Source: Pyropia haitanensis
Lineage: Eukaryota > Rhodophyta > Bangiophyceae > Bangiales > Bangiaceae
Length of the DNA: 64,000 nt
Assembly (NCBI GenBank): GCA_008729055.1
Contig: SDUX01000001.1
Coordinates: 806,001-870,000, forward strand
Direction: 5' to 3'
Shown: piece after piece, positions 44,365-55,899 of the stretch
Position numbering within the stretch: the stretch's first letter is position 1
How the letters are laid out: the number at the start of each line of letters is the position of its first letter
The notes under the pieces: generated by a model
What the model saw: only the letters and a program-made list of their open reading frames with translations
What the model was told of the DNA's origin: nothing
Databases searched by the model: none
Made by a program: the position numbers and the translations under genes

Positions 44365-45524
44365 TCAGGCGACCTTGACAAACTCCTCCCGCGGCACTCC
44401 ATCCTTCCACGTGTCCATATCCGCCTGGTCCGTATAGTCGAGCCGCCGGCGGTCGGCGACAAACCCGCCGTTCCCCTCCCCTCCCCCCAACGTGGTGGCC
44501 CACATGATCGTGTCGGCGCCCTGCGCGAGCGGCACAATCCCCGGCAGGCCCTTGATGGCATCCGTGTTGCCCCCCGTGTCGGTGAGGCCCGGGCACGCGG
44601 CGTGGTACGCCACCCCAGGCGGCCGAGCGTCGCGGCCGAGCAGGCGCATCAGCGTTGTGACGCCCACCTTGCTCACCACATACGGGTCGGTCGACCAGCC
44701 AGCGGCGGTAAGGCCCGCCGCGCCGTCCGCCTCGGCCGCCGCCACCGCACCCTCCATCACCTCACTCAGCCTGTCCACGGCGAGGTCGGGGTCGGTGAGG
44801 GTGGCGCGGAGGTCCTCGCCAGGCTGGGCGGCGAGGGAGCCCAGGCGGGAGGAGACGGCCACCACCCGGGAGCCAGGGTGGAGGAGCGCCTCTGCCGCCC
44901 GCACCGTCCGGAGGACACCAAAGTAGTTGACATTCACCGACTGGCCCGTCTCGGCGGGGTCCCGCCCCAAGACGCCCGCGTTGAGGACGAGCACGTCCAG
45001 CCGTCCGTGCTCCGCCGCCACCCGCGACGCCCAGGCGGTGATGGACGAAGGGTCCGCCACGTCCAGAGCCATAAACTTGGCGCGAGGGTTGTCCAGCGAG
45101 TCGACAGCAGCCTTGCCACGCTCCTAGCAACGGCGAGTGGGCAGGGGGGGGGGGGGAGAAGGCGGGCGAGCCAGAGGAGACGCGGGAGGGGGACGTAGGG
45201 GGGGCGATGGCCGGCGTAGCGGGGACGGAGGGCAGGAGAGGGCGCAAGGCGTGAGAAACGCAAACGCGTCGCGTGGTTACAACCAGGCAACCGAAAAGGC
45301 CAAACACGCAGCGAACAGAGGCGCACCACCCCCGCGGGCCCTCATGGCGCCATTCAGCCCCTCCTCTCGCAACGACTCCCGCGACGGCGCCGTACCTCGT
45401 TGCGCGCGGTGACCAGGACCGTCGCGTCGGGGTGGTCGGCCAGGAGCCGGCGGGCGATCTCGTAGCCAATGCCCTTGTTCGCCCCCGTCACAGCCATGAC
45501 GGGCTTTCCGGCGGGGGCGGCCAT
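44365..45524 (-). CDS. Carbonyl-reductase-like short-chain dehydrogenase, two exons
   Basis: An NADPH-dependent reductase of the CBR1/menthone-reductase group of classical SDRs, 295 residues. Exon 1 (45524-45396) starts MAAPAGKPVMAVTGANKGIG with the TGxxxGxG cofactor motif and ends LVTARNE. Exon 2 (45123-44365) continues ERGKAAVDSLDNPRAKFMAL. It carries DVADPSS, VLVLNAGVLG (NAG), VVAVSSRLGSL with the catalytic Ser, DPYVVSKVGVTTLMRL with the YxxxK pair, and ACPGLTDTGG. The 25-residue gap between Ser and Tyr regions with an extra helix is typical of CBR1-type monomeric enzymes. The substrate is unknown. The exon join gives the family's TARxExRG block, which confirms the splice. A further upstream leader is possible but not evident. 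Confidence 0.88.
45124..45395 (-). other. Intron in the SDR gene (272 bp, phase 0)
   Basis: The donor reads AACGAG|GTACGGCGCC and the acceptor GTTGCTAG|GAGCGTGGC on the minus strand. Splicing joins ARNE to ERGKAAV without loss of frame. The first five bases GTACG match the allantoinase intron. Confidence 0.88.
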
Positions 45525-46193
45525 GGCCGCGGCTGCAGAGGCAGGCTGCGAGCGGGGGGGGAGGGGAGAACAGAACGGCAGCGGCGGGCGCGGCGGGGCG
45601 GCAGAGGGAGACTGGGACAGAGGAAAGGGGCGGGGTCGGGTAGGAGTCGTGTGGGTCGGATGCGGCTGGCCAAAGTGCCAACAACGGCGGAGGTGGTTCT
45701 ATGGGGGAGCCGCGACACCTCTCCCTCGAGGACACCGTCCCCGCTTAGCCGCCCGCCGCATCGCCCGCAGAGGCAACGGCCGCGCGGCACCGACAGTCGG
45801 CCGCGCGCCTGCAAAGGAAGGGGACGTGGGCGCGGCGGGCACATCCCGGCGTTGCAGCGGTGCTTCATCAGAGCTCCACCCATTGATCTTGAATCCTGCT
45901 GGCATTTCTTGTGAAAACTTGAACTTATCGTGAGAGCCACACAGTCAGGAATTACAGACGAAACACACAGTGTACTGCTCTGATGACTCCCCAACATATC
46001 GAAACTGTTGGATTTTCAGCAAGCGTAGTCGAGCTTTACGATCCTGGTCTCGAGCTCAGCCGCAGACGTGCCATGCACAGCTGCCGCTGCACATTGCCAA
46101 AGACTCTCCAGTCTGGTATCTCCCCCCCCCACCGCCGCGCACGGCCACTCGCCTACGGTTCTTTGGGCGTATCCCGCCCATGCGTTTGTCGCC
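45525..46193. promoter_or_regulatory. Divergent spacer between SDR and P-loop kinase genes
   Basis: 669 bp between outward-facing genes. The AT-rich core at 45880-46030 contains CTTGTGAAAACTTGAACTTATCG. Both promoters are likely here; no TATA box is obvious. Confidence 0.35.
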
Positions 46194-46799
46194 ATGAGCG
46201 CCTCTTGCACGCTCCCCGCGCCGTCTGGTGGCGTGCTCGTCCTCTTCCGAGGCCTCCCCGGCGTTGGCAAGACCACCCTCGCCACCGCGGTCGCCGCCGC
46301 GACCGGCCTGCCCGTCCTGTGCAAGGACGACGTGCGGGACACGCTGGTGCGGCTGGAGCGCCGCCTCCCATCCCCGCCGCCGCCGCCGCCGCCGCCGCCG
46401 CCCAACCGGGCAAACGGCCCGCCGCCGCCATTGCCCGCGGAGGCGGCCGCGGCGCCCCCAGCGGCAGCAACGGCCACACCAGCCCCCCCCCCCCCCCCCC
46501 CCCCCTCGGCCGCCGAGTGGAACGACGCCGCCTACACCATCCTCTTTGCGCTGGCACGCACGCAGCTCGCCGCCGCCCGCCTGCCCGCCGTGCTCGTCGA
46601 GGCCCCCCTGGTGCGCGCGTCGGCGGTCGCCGCCGCCGCGGCGGCGGTGCTGGGCGGGGCGGACCCGCCCCCCCCGACCTCCCCCTCCACCACCCATCGT
46701 CCGCCGAGTGGCGGGCGGCTGCTGGTGGTGGACTGCTCGTGCGCAGCGGGGGTGTGGGCGGCCCGCCTGGACGCGCGTGCCTCCGCCGCCGCACGGGCG

Positions 46800-46847
<48 letters not shown>

Positions 46848-47120
46848 GGCGACGGCGGCGGGCCGCCGCCGGCCGGCGTCGAGGAGCACCGGCCAACGGC
46901 CGTCGCGGCGGTGCGGGCCTATTATGGTCGCGGGGAGCTCGAGCCGGCCGCCGCCGCCGGCGGCGCCGCGGCCGTCTTGACGGTGGACACGGGGCGGGCG
47001 GTCGGCGAGGTTGCCGCCGAGGTTGCCGCGTGGGTGCGCGCCCACCTGCGGGGCGGGGGGGGTGGCGGCCGCGGCGGCGGCCACGACGAGGGCACGAGCC
47101 GTCGGGCGGCGGACGCGTGA
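46194..47120 (+). CDS. P-loop kinase-like NTPase (AAA_33 type)
   Basis: 308 residues from the ATG at 46194. Near the N-terminus VLVLFRGLPGVGKTTLATAV contains a Walker A motif (GLPGVGKTT), followed by LPVLCKDDVRDTLVRLE, the second-strand acidic region usual in small-molecule and polynucleotide kinases. After a Pro/Ala insertion come AEWNDAAYTILFALARTQL and LPAVLVEAPLVRASAV, where a Walker B/lid helix is expected. RLLVVDCSCAAGVWAARLDAR and later GVEEHRPTAVAAVRAYYG and VLTVDTGRAVGEV fit the rest of the fold. The substrate cannot be inferred; similar proteins act on nucleotides, sugars or RNA ends. Poly-Ala and Pro runs inflate the length. Frame intact. It lies 434 bp upstream of CAP-G2 on the same strand. 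Confidence 0.68.
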
Positions 47121-47554
47121 CCGCCACGGTCCCGGCCGAGATTGAAGAAAATAACGTTGACGATCGAGATGAAACGACCACACGCCTGACAGTCATCTTC
47201 TTTCTGGTTTTTCAAGTGTTTTTTCAAGCGGGGATGGGGTGCGGCCGCTGCTGGGTGCACCGGTGGGGCGCGTCGGTGCGTTTGTGGCGCCAAGAAACGG
47301 GCGCGCGCCCTTGCCCTCGGCCGCCTCCCCGCCCGCGTCTGGCCTCCCGCCTTCCTCACCGCCGGCATCCCTGTCGCCGCCCCCATCTCGGTACGCTGCC
47401 GCCGCCGACGCGGCCACGACGGCCGCGCCCGGCGCCCGCCCCACCGCTGCGTGGAGGCGGCCGCGGGCGCCCTCGTCGGGCCCCACACTGCACCTCCCCC
47501 CCCCCCCCGCGCCTCCTCCTCCCCTCCCCCGCCTCCTCTTCCGACGCTGCCGCG

Positions 47555-48332
47555 ATGCCCCCCCCCCCCCCCCCCCCGTCGCCTGGCTCGCCGCCGCCCT
47601 CCCCCCCCCCGTGCCCCCCCCCCGCCGCCCTCGCCGCCGTCCGCACCCTCCGCGCCGACCGGCCGGGGGGGGTGGCCGCCGCGGCCGCCGCGGCGCCGCC
47701 GGCGCTGCTCGCGCGCCTGGGGGGGGTCCTCGCCGCCGCTGCGGGCGTGGCGGTCGCGGCGCTTGCCGCCGCGACCGCTGCTGGCGCGGCCGCCGCTGCT
47801 GCCGGGGGGGGAGGGGGGAGGGGGGGCGGGGGGGGTGCCGGCACTGGCGGCGGCGGTGGGAGGGATGGGGACGACGACGACGGCGACGGCGACGGCGGCG
47901 GCGGTGGGGGTGGTGACGCCGCCGCCGCCGACGCCGTCGCCGCCGCCGCCGCGGCGGTCGACGCGGCGGAAGCGTCGGTCGCGGCCGTCGCTGCCGTTGC
48001 CGCGGCCGTCGCCGACGGCGAGGCCGCCCGCGCCGACGCCGCCGCCCGCGCCGACGCCCCCTCCGCCGCCACCGCCGCGCTCGCCGCCCTCACCGCCGGC
48101 GCGCTGCTGGTTGATGACATGGACGGCGGGGGGGGCGCCCGTGGCGGCGCGGCGGCCGACGCGGTCGCACGGGCGGCCGAGGCGGTGGTGGGGCGGGCGG
48201 GGGGGGAGGCGCTCGCGCCGCCGCTCGTCGTGTACCTGCTGCGGCGGTCGCTCAGCGGCGGTGCGGACCGCGTCGACGGGGGGCGGGGGGGCGGCAAGCA
48301 CCCCCGCGGCGGCGACCGTGGTGGCGGTGACC

Positions 48333-48376
<44 letters not shown>

Positions 48377-50064
48377 AGCGGCGGGCCCGCCGCGTACGTC
48401 CGCCGCCTCTACACGGTGCGGTCGGCGGTGGCGGTGCTGGCGCTCGACGCGTCCCCCGCCGACGGCACGACGGCGCTGCTGGTGGCCGCCGCGGGCGCGC
48501 CCGCCTACCTTGGCGCCGACCCGGGCCGCCGCTTCCTCGCCTACGCGCTCGCGTCGCTGGGCGCCCGCGTCGCGGCGGCGCTGCACGGGGCGCTGCGGCG
48601 GGCGCTCGCGGGGGGGGGAGGGGGGAGGGGGGGGGAGGTGGGCGAGGTGTATTATCGGGCGTGGCGGGCGGTTGGGGGGGGGGGGGGGCACGCGGTCGCC
48701 GCCGCCGCGGCGGCGGCGGTGATGGACGGCGGGGGGGGGGGGGGGGGGCGCCGCGCCGGGGGGGGCGCCGCGGGGGGCGGCCGCTGACGGGCGCCCGTGG
48801 GGGTGCCGCGGCGGTGGGGCCTCCCCCGGCTGCGTGTCCCCCGGCCGGCGGCGGCGGCGGCGGCGGCGGCGACGCGGACGTGGACGCGGACCCCCCCCCC
48901 CCCCCGTCACGCCCGCCACGACCATCGGGTGGCTGTCAGACCTGGCGCGCCTCGCCACGCACGCGGTGGACCCCCCCCTGGCGGCGGCCGCGGCGGCCGC
49001 CCTCGCCGTCTTCCACGCCCAAAAGCGGGTCGCCGGCGTCGACGGCGCCCTCGACGCGGCCTACGCGCCGGTCCTCCCCCGCGCGCTCGCCGCCGCCCAC
49101 CCCGCCGTCCGCCGCGGCGCGGCGCTGCTCCTCGCCGACGCGTTCCCCGTGCACAACCCCGACGGGCCGCTCGCGGCGATCGACGCGGCGCTCGCCGCGC
49201 AGCTGTGGGCGCTCGCCGAGCTCCTCACCGACCCGGCGCCCGCGGTGCGCGCGACCGCCGTCGCCGCCGCGTGCCGCGTGCTCGGCGTCTGGTGGGAGCT
49301 GCTGCCGGCGGCTGCCGTCCGGCGGCTGCTGCTGCTGCTCGCCACGCGCGCCGCGGCGGACGGGGCGGCGGCGGGCGTCCGCGCGGCGGCCGCGCGGGGG
49401 CTCGCGTTTGTCGTGGCCGAGGCGCGGCCGTCGCACCGGGTGCTGCCGGCGGTGCTGCCACGGGTGGGTGCGCTCGTCCATGACCGCGTGCCGGGCGTGC
49501 GCGTCGCGGCGCTGCGGCTGCTGGGGGTGGTGAATGGCGTGCGCACCTTGCGGTGGTACGACGTGGTGCCGGCGGCGGAGCTGGTCGCGCGGCTGCCGAT
49601 CGAGGGGGGGGGGATCCGCCTGCTCCTCGTCCGGCTGCTGCTGCGGAGCTACTTTCCGGTCAAGGCGCGGCGCAAGGGGGCGGCCGCGGCGGCCGCCGCC
49701 GCCGCGGCGGCCGCCACCGCCGCCACCGCCGCCGACCCGACGGCGGCGGCGGCGCCTGCCGCCACGACCGGCGACGGCGGTGGGGTGTCGGCGGCCGACG
49801 CGACCGTCGTCGGCGAGCAGCTGTGGCGGGCGGTGGCACTCGTCCGCGCCGCCCCCGCCGCGGCGGCCGTTTTTTACGGCTGCCTCCACCTGCACGTCCC
49901 GCCGGGGCCGCTGTGCACGTTTGCGGCCGCCGTCTTCCGCGCCGTCCGCACCGCCACCGCCGCCGCCGCGGCGGCAGCGGCGGCGGCACCCGCCGTGACG
50001 GCCAATGGGGGGGACGGCCCGGCCGGCGGTGGCGGCCGCGACGCGGCGGCCGCCCCGGCCACGG

Positions 50065-50115
<51 letters not shown>

Positions 50116-51617
50116 CAGCCGACACGCCCGCCGCCCCGGTCGACGCGGCGGCGGTGCCCGCGCTGCTGGCCGCCTCCCCCACCCTCCGCGCCAACCTGCT
50201 CGCCGTCCTCCCCCCCCTGCTGTCGTCGGTCGCGCCGGCGCTGGCCGCCCCCGCCAACGCGCCGCTCCGCGCGGCCGTCCACGCCGCCTTTGGCGGGGAC
50301 GCCCTCGTGGGTCTCGTGTCGTCCGGCGGCGGCGGCAGCGGCGGCGGCGGCGGCGGCGGCGGCGCGACCGACAGCCGCGTGCGGGCGACGGCGTGGCGGG
50401 TGGCGGCGGCGCTGCCGGCGGCGGCGGTGCCGCCAGTGGTGGACGCGTGGGAGCCGGCGCTCGCGGCGCTGCCGGCGGGGTTCCGTGCCGCCCTCGCGGC
50501 GCTGCCCACCGAGGGCGGCGGCGGCGGCGGCAGCGGCGACGGCGGCGGCGGCGGCAGCGGCGACGGCGGCGGCGGCGGTGGCGGCACGCCTGCCGCCAAG
50601 CGCCGCCGCGGCGGCGGCGGCGGCGCCGCGGCCAGCCGGGCGCGCACCGCGGCGGCGGCGGCGGCGGCCGCTGCCGACGACTGGCCCGTCGTGACCGCGC
50701 TCGTCGCGGCGGGCACCGCCTGGGGCGCCGCCCCCGAGCTCGCCGCCCGCGCCGGCCGCTGGGCGGGCTCCGCGTCGGCGGCCAAGGCCGCCGCGGGCGT
50801 GCGGCTGGTCGAGGCGGTCCTCGCCGAGCCGCCCGCCGCGGCCGCGTGGGCCGCCCCGGGGGGGGGGGGGGGGAGGTTGCCGCCGCGCTGCTCCGCGCCG
50901 TTACGCGGGGGCTCCCAGAGGTGGTGGCGCCGCCGCGGGGGGGGGGCGGGGGGGGGGGTGCCCCTGGGGGGGGGGGGGGGGGGGGGGGGTTGCGGGCGGA
51001 CCCCCGGCCAAGCGCCGACGCAGCCCGGGGGGGGGGGGGGGGCGGCGTCGGCGGCCGCGGCCGCCGCGGCCGCGCCTGCCGCCCCGGCCGGCGGGGTGGA
51101 CGGGCGGCGGGCGGCGCTGCTGCTGCGGCAGCTGGCCGTCCTCCTCCGGATGGTCCTCCACGAGCGTGTGCGCGCGGCAGACGGAGCGGCCGCCGCGGCG
51201 GCGGCGGCGGCGGCGACGACGGCCACCGCGGCGGCGGGTGGCGAGGGGGGGGGGGGTGGCGGCGGCGGCGGCGGCGGCGGCGGGGCGGCTCCCCCCCCCC
51301 TGCCGCCCGCCCCCCCCGCGCTCGCGCCCGGCCGTGCGGCCGCCGCGGCCGCGTCGACCGCCGCGACCGTGCGGGCGCTCCTCGACCTTGCCACCGCCAC
51401 GCTCGTGCCCGCCGTCGCGACCGCCGCCGCCGCCCGCGCGGCGGTGGCGGTGCTGCTGAGCCGCCTCGCCGACGCGGCGGTGCTCGCCGTCCTCCCCGCC
51501 GCCGAGGCCGCCGCCGCCGCGGCGGTCGCCGCCGCCACCGCCGCCGCGATTACCGCGGCGGCCACGCCGCCGGTGCCCCAGCCGCCGCCGGCGGGGCCCG
51601 TGGCGGCGGCGGCGGCC

Positions 51618-51648
<31 letters not shown>

Positions 51649-52582
51649 CCACCGCCACCGCCGCGGGCCTCGCCGACGGTGGCGCGCCCGCGGCGGTCGT
51701 TGCCGCCGCGGCCGCCGCGGACGCGGCGCGCGCCGCGGCGGCCGCCGCGGCGGCCCGCCAGTGGGCCACCGCCGACGCGGCGGCGGACGCGGCGCTGGCG
51801 CTGGTGGCGGCCACCGCGGCGGCGGCGGCGGCGGATGGGACGGGGCGGGACGGGGGGCTCGACGCGGCCGCCACGGGGGGGGTGACGACCGCGCTGGTGG
51901 GGGTGGCGCTCGCGTATGGGGGGGCCGCCGCGACGGACGCCACGGCTGACGCCAACGGTGGCGGCGGCGGTGGTGGTGGCGACGGCGACGGCGGCGGCGG
52001 CGGCGGCGACGGCGGCGGCGGCCGTGCCAACGGGCCGTCCCCGCCGCTCCGCTTTGGCCGCCTCCTCCTCCGCCGGCTGGTGGCGGCGGCGGCCAGCGGC
52101 GGCGGCGGCGACGCCGCCGCCACCGCCGCCGAGGCGATTGCCGACGCGACCGCCGCGGCGCTGTCGGCGCGGCGCGCGCGGGTGGGCGGCGCCGCCGCGG
52201 CGCTCCTGCGGGGCGTCCTCGCCGCCGCTGCCCAAGACACCCCTGCCGCCGCCACCGCCGCCGCCGCCGCCGCCGCCGACGCTGCCGCCGCCAATGACAC
52301 CACCCCGTCGGGCGCTGGTGGTGACGGCGGCGGCCGCGGCGATGACGTGGCGGGGGCGGCGGCCGCCGCGACGGCGGCGGCGGTCGCGACGCTCGTCGCG
52401 GCCGTCGCGGAGCGCCAGACCGCCGTCGAGGCCGCGTCGGCAGCGCGGCCGCCGCGGCGGGGCGCCGCCGCCGCCGCGACGGCGGCGGCGGAGCTCGCCT
52501 GGGCCACCGCCGTCGCCGACGCGGTGGCGGCGGTGGGGGGGGGGGGGGGGGCCGCCGCGCCGCCCGCCGCGCCCGCCGCTGC

Positions 52583-52621
<39 letters not shown>

Positions 52622-53591
52622 TGCCGGCACGCCCGGCGACGGGGACACGCCGATGCGGGACGTGGCCGCCGCGGCGCCCGCCGCCCCCACCGCCGCCACC
52701 ACCCCCGCCGCCGCCGCCGCCGCCGCCGCCACCGACGGCGACGGCGACGCCGCCGCCGCGGCGCCCGCCGCTGCCGCCGCGCCCGCCGCGCCCGCCGCCA
52801 CGCGGGGCGCGCGGTACGAGCGCGCGCTCGCCGCGGCGGCGGCGGACGCGGCGGGCGAGCGCGCGGCGGCCGCGGCGGCCGCCGCGCGGCGGCGGCGCAA
52901 GGTGTCGTTTGTGCTGCCAGAGGAGCTGCCGGCGGCGCCGCGGCTGGCGGGGCGGCCCGCCGCGGCGCTCACCGCAGCGGACTTGGAGGTGGGGGAGGGG
53001 GATGAAGAAGGGGGGGAGGGCGGCAAGGGCGGTGGTGGCAGTGGTGGTGGTGGCGGTGTGAGGAGCGGCGGTGATGGCGACGGCGACGGGGATAGCGATG
53101 GCGACGGGCTCAGCGGGGGCAGGCGTGCGGTCGGAGAGGGGAGGGACGGCACTGACAGCGAGGGCGGCGAGGATGGCGGGGAGGGGGGCTCTGGGGGGGA
53201 CGACGACGACGGCAGTGACGACGGGGGGGGGGACGACGCGCTCGGCGGGGACGGGCGGCCGGCGGAAGTGGAGGCCGACCGCCGCTCCCCGCGGGCGGCG
53301 GCCGCCGCCGCCGCCGACGCTGGCGCCGCGGCCAATGGCGACGCGGGTGCGGCGGGCAGCGGCGACCGGCGGGGGCTCGCCGGCGGTGTCGCCGGCGGCG
53401 GCAGCGGCCGTGGCAGCGGCGGCCAGGGTAGTACCGGCAGCGACGGCAGCGGCAGCGGTGGTAGCAGCGGCAGCGGTGGTAGCAGCGGCGGCGGTAGCAG
53501 CGGTGGCGGTAGCAGCGACGCTGGCAGCGGCGCTGGCGCGGGCGCTGCCACCGGCAGTGACGGCGGGGCGGCGGCGATGGACACGGACTGA
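47555..53591 (+). CDS. NCAPG2: Condensin II non-SMC subunit G2 (CAP-G2)
   Basis: The HEAT-repeat subunit of condensin II, which compacts chromosomes with SMC2/SMC4, CAP-H2 and CAP-D3. The N-terminal part (from about 48190) has PPLVVYLLRRSLSG, YVRRLYTVRSAVAVLALDA, AYLGADPGRRFLAYAL and GEVYYRAWRAVG, as in animal CAP-G2. The core (48930-49900) has VLPRALAAAHPAVRRGAALL, ADAFPVHNPDGP, LAELLTDPAPAVRATAV, CRVLGVWWELLP, RTLRWYDVVPAAELVARLP and LRSYFPVKARRKG. The C-terminal half is mostly Ala-rich helices with a conserved-looking KVSFVLPEELP near 52900, then an acidic Gly/Asp/Ser tail ending AAAMDTD. The frame changes at runs near 48731-48748 and 48893-48906, and briefly near 50860-51040. About 2,010 residues against about 1,140 in human, the excess being Ala/Gly insertions. 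Very sure of the family. Confidence 0.87.
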
Positions 53592-54508
53592 CCGCCGCCG
53601 CCGCGCGGCGGCCCCGGCCCTTTTCCCCCGCACGGCGCCGCCTGCCGTCGCCCCTCTAGCGAGGGAGCAGCGGTGGCAGCGGGGACACGAGAGCCCCCCG
53701 ACTCCTACCCGAACTTGAGCGCCACTGGCCAATGGCGACTGGGAGAATTACCCAACAAACTACCCGACAAACAAAGCCAACAACAAAGAGAACAAAAAAA
53801 AACGACTGAGCGGGGGGGGGCAGTGCCCCGTCCCCCGAGGCAGCCAGACGAGCCGTGTCTGCCGCCAGCTGCTCGCCCTGTGTCAAGATCGAGGAGCGTG
53901 TCGTCTGTGTTGTTGCACTCCCCTCTGTCGGGCGTGGGCGGGCCGTCATGCTGCTTGATTGCCAGGGTCCCGGCGGGCACCCGTGGCATGGCTGTGTGTC
54001 AGCCCACGTGGCAGGAAGGGCCGCGGTCGACATCGTGGGCGGGTGGGGCGTGGGGCGGCCGGCGGTCCCGATGCGGGGGGCCGTGAACCGTCGGGTCCTG
54101 TTCGCCCGCACCCCTCCCGCCGCGGCCGTACGGACCCCCCAACACACCACGATACCACGGACCCAATGGCGGCCTAGCGAAAAAAACCGCATCACCTGGA
54201 ACAAAAAATCTAAAATAATGCCTTTGGTTGGGGGCTATAAATATATCGCGCGTAATTCTGCAATATCTCGAGCGAGCAACTTCCGCATGATCGAACCCAG
54301 GTCTGCTCGTACAGAACGTGACGCTTTTACCTCACCCAGTATCGGTGACTCCACACTGCTCTACGCCTCGGATTATGCTGGGCGCGAGAAAACATGAGTA
54401 TAACAACAACAAGTTTTGCGACCCATACCGTTCTCACAGATGTACCTGCTCGCCTCCAAGCTGCGGCAGCGTCGCACAGGGGGTGAGGGTTGTAAGAGTA
54501 CCAACAGT
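53592..54508. other. Spacer after CAP-G2 with an AT-rich island
   Basis: 917 bp without a recognisable gene. An A-rich patch at 53740-53800 follows CAP-G2. A second AT-rich island at 54180-54260 contains GGCTATAAATATATCG at 54234-54249, a good TATA-like word on the plus strand, but nothing recognisable starts downstream of it. Confidence 0.4.
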
Positions 54509-54556
54509 GCGCGCAACCATTAAGCCACGTCGGCGGTGCTCAAGCTCGATAACCTC
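54509..54556. repeat. Left arm of inverted repeat
   Basis: About 48 bp reading, on the minus strand, GAGGTTATCGAGCTTGAGCA and onward. It matches 55900-55948 on the plus strand at roughly 85 per cent by eye. Confidence 0.7.
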
Positions 54557-54563
54557 TACAAGC

Positions 54564-55754
54564 TCATGGACGTCGAGGCACGCCGCCGCCGTGGCACACT
54601 CGGTGGCCGACACGCGCGGGCACTTGCGGGGGCCGTCGGCACCCCGCGGCGGCGCGGCGGCGCGGCGCTTGCGGGACGGAGGCTTGATAGATGACAGCGA
54701 CGTTGGCGTCGTCGTGGCCGCCTCCGGGACGCCGCCGCCACCGCCGACAAGCATGCCGACTGGGCTGACGGCGGTACCGGCGGCGACGGGGGTGGGGGTA
54801 GCCACCCGGGGCGGCAAGTCCGCCACCGCCACCACCGGCGAGCCACCACCGTTTGCCGCCTCGGGGTTGGGCTTGGCCGCCGCGCCGCGACCACCACCAG
54901 CAGCCGTCGCCCGCTTGACCTTGACCACTCCATCCACCGGCGGCCACCGCAATGGCGACGGCCGCGCGCTCCCGCTTTTGCTGCTTGGAGAAGCGCAGCC
55001 CACACGCGTTGCAGAGCGTCGACTTGCCCGTTGGCCCCGGCCGCCGGCAGGCCGTAAAGTCCGAGTGGCATTCGAGGCACGCCCACCCCGCCTGGTGCAC
55101 CGACTTGGTCGACCGCGCCGGCCGCGCCGCCGCCGTCGTCGTCGCCGCCGTTGGTGCCGCGGCCGCGGCGCGCGGGGCAACAGCCCCACTACCATTGGGC
55201 GGCGACGGCGCCGCCACCGCCACCGTCGCCGCCGCCGCCGTCGCCGCCGCCGCCGCCGCCGCCGCCCCGCGCTCCCGCGCCGCGGCGGCTGCGGCGGCGA
55301 CGCGCATGTCGGCGGCACGCAGCGCGGCGGCGAGCGCGGCGGCGGGCGAGCACGGCGACGCGGTCATGATCCAGTGGTCGAGCACCTGCTGCGGCGGGAC
55401 GGAGAAGTGGATGGACAGGTCCGCAGCCGACGCGTCCGCCTTGACGGTGACGGTGAAGAGGCGCGGCGGCTGCACCCGGTGCATGATGGACGCGTTGTAC
55501 GCGCCGGTGGCGGCGCCGACGGAGGCGCCCGCGTCGACAACGCCGCCAGCCGTCTCGACGCCGACGGGGACGGAACGGGGGGAGGCGACGGAGGAAAAGA
55601 CAGAGGCGGCGGCGGAGGTGGAGGAGGAACAGGGGCGAAAGGGACTACGCCGCGCGCGGCGGAGGGTCGGGATGGACGATGACACCGCGCGGCGGCCCAT
55701 GGTGGCTGCGGCCGCGTCGGCGTCGGCGTGGTCACAGCCGCACATGTCGTCCAT
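54564..55754 (-). pseudogene. Rearranged partial copy of the GATA-factor gene
   Basis: 396 codons. The GATA finger is intact (CLECHSDFTACRRPGPTGKS, then TLCNACGLRF) and nearly identical at DNA level to the gene at 56.3-58.7 kb. After KQQKRERAA a 251-bp deletion relative to that gene, between copies of GGCGGCC, shifts the frame. The downstream half is then read as an Arg/Gly/Trp-rich nonsense tail while the old frame lies open in parallel. The N-terminal 130 residues (MDDMCGCDHADADAAAATMG and on; FTVTVKADASAADLSIHFSV) have no counterpart in the full gene, so the copy is chimeric. It could be a dead fragment or an expressed finger-only protein that competes for GATA sites. Confidence 0.6.
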
Positions 55755-55899
55755 GATGGCGGCATTCCGTCAACACGGGCGGGCTCAGGGCGTGCATGAA
55801 GAAAGAAACACACGTTGCACCTTGGGGCGTACATCGCTGCATGAGCACTTCTCCTGGCTGCATACCACTTCTGCGCTTGTACATCAGCACGCACAGACA

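Noticed and set aside
54234..54249. A strong TATA-like word (TATAAATATAT) suggesting a promoter for a plus-strand gene.
   Set aside because: No credible plus-strand gene starts within the next kilobase. It may be a chance word in an AT-rich island or part of element DNA.
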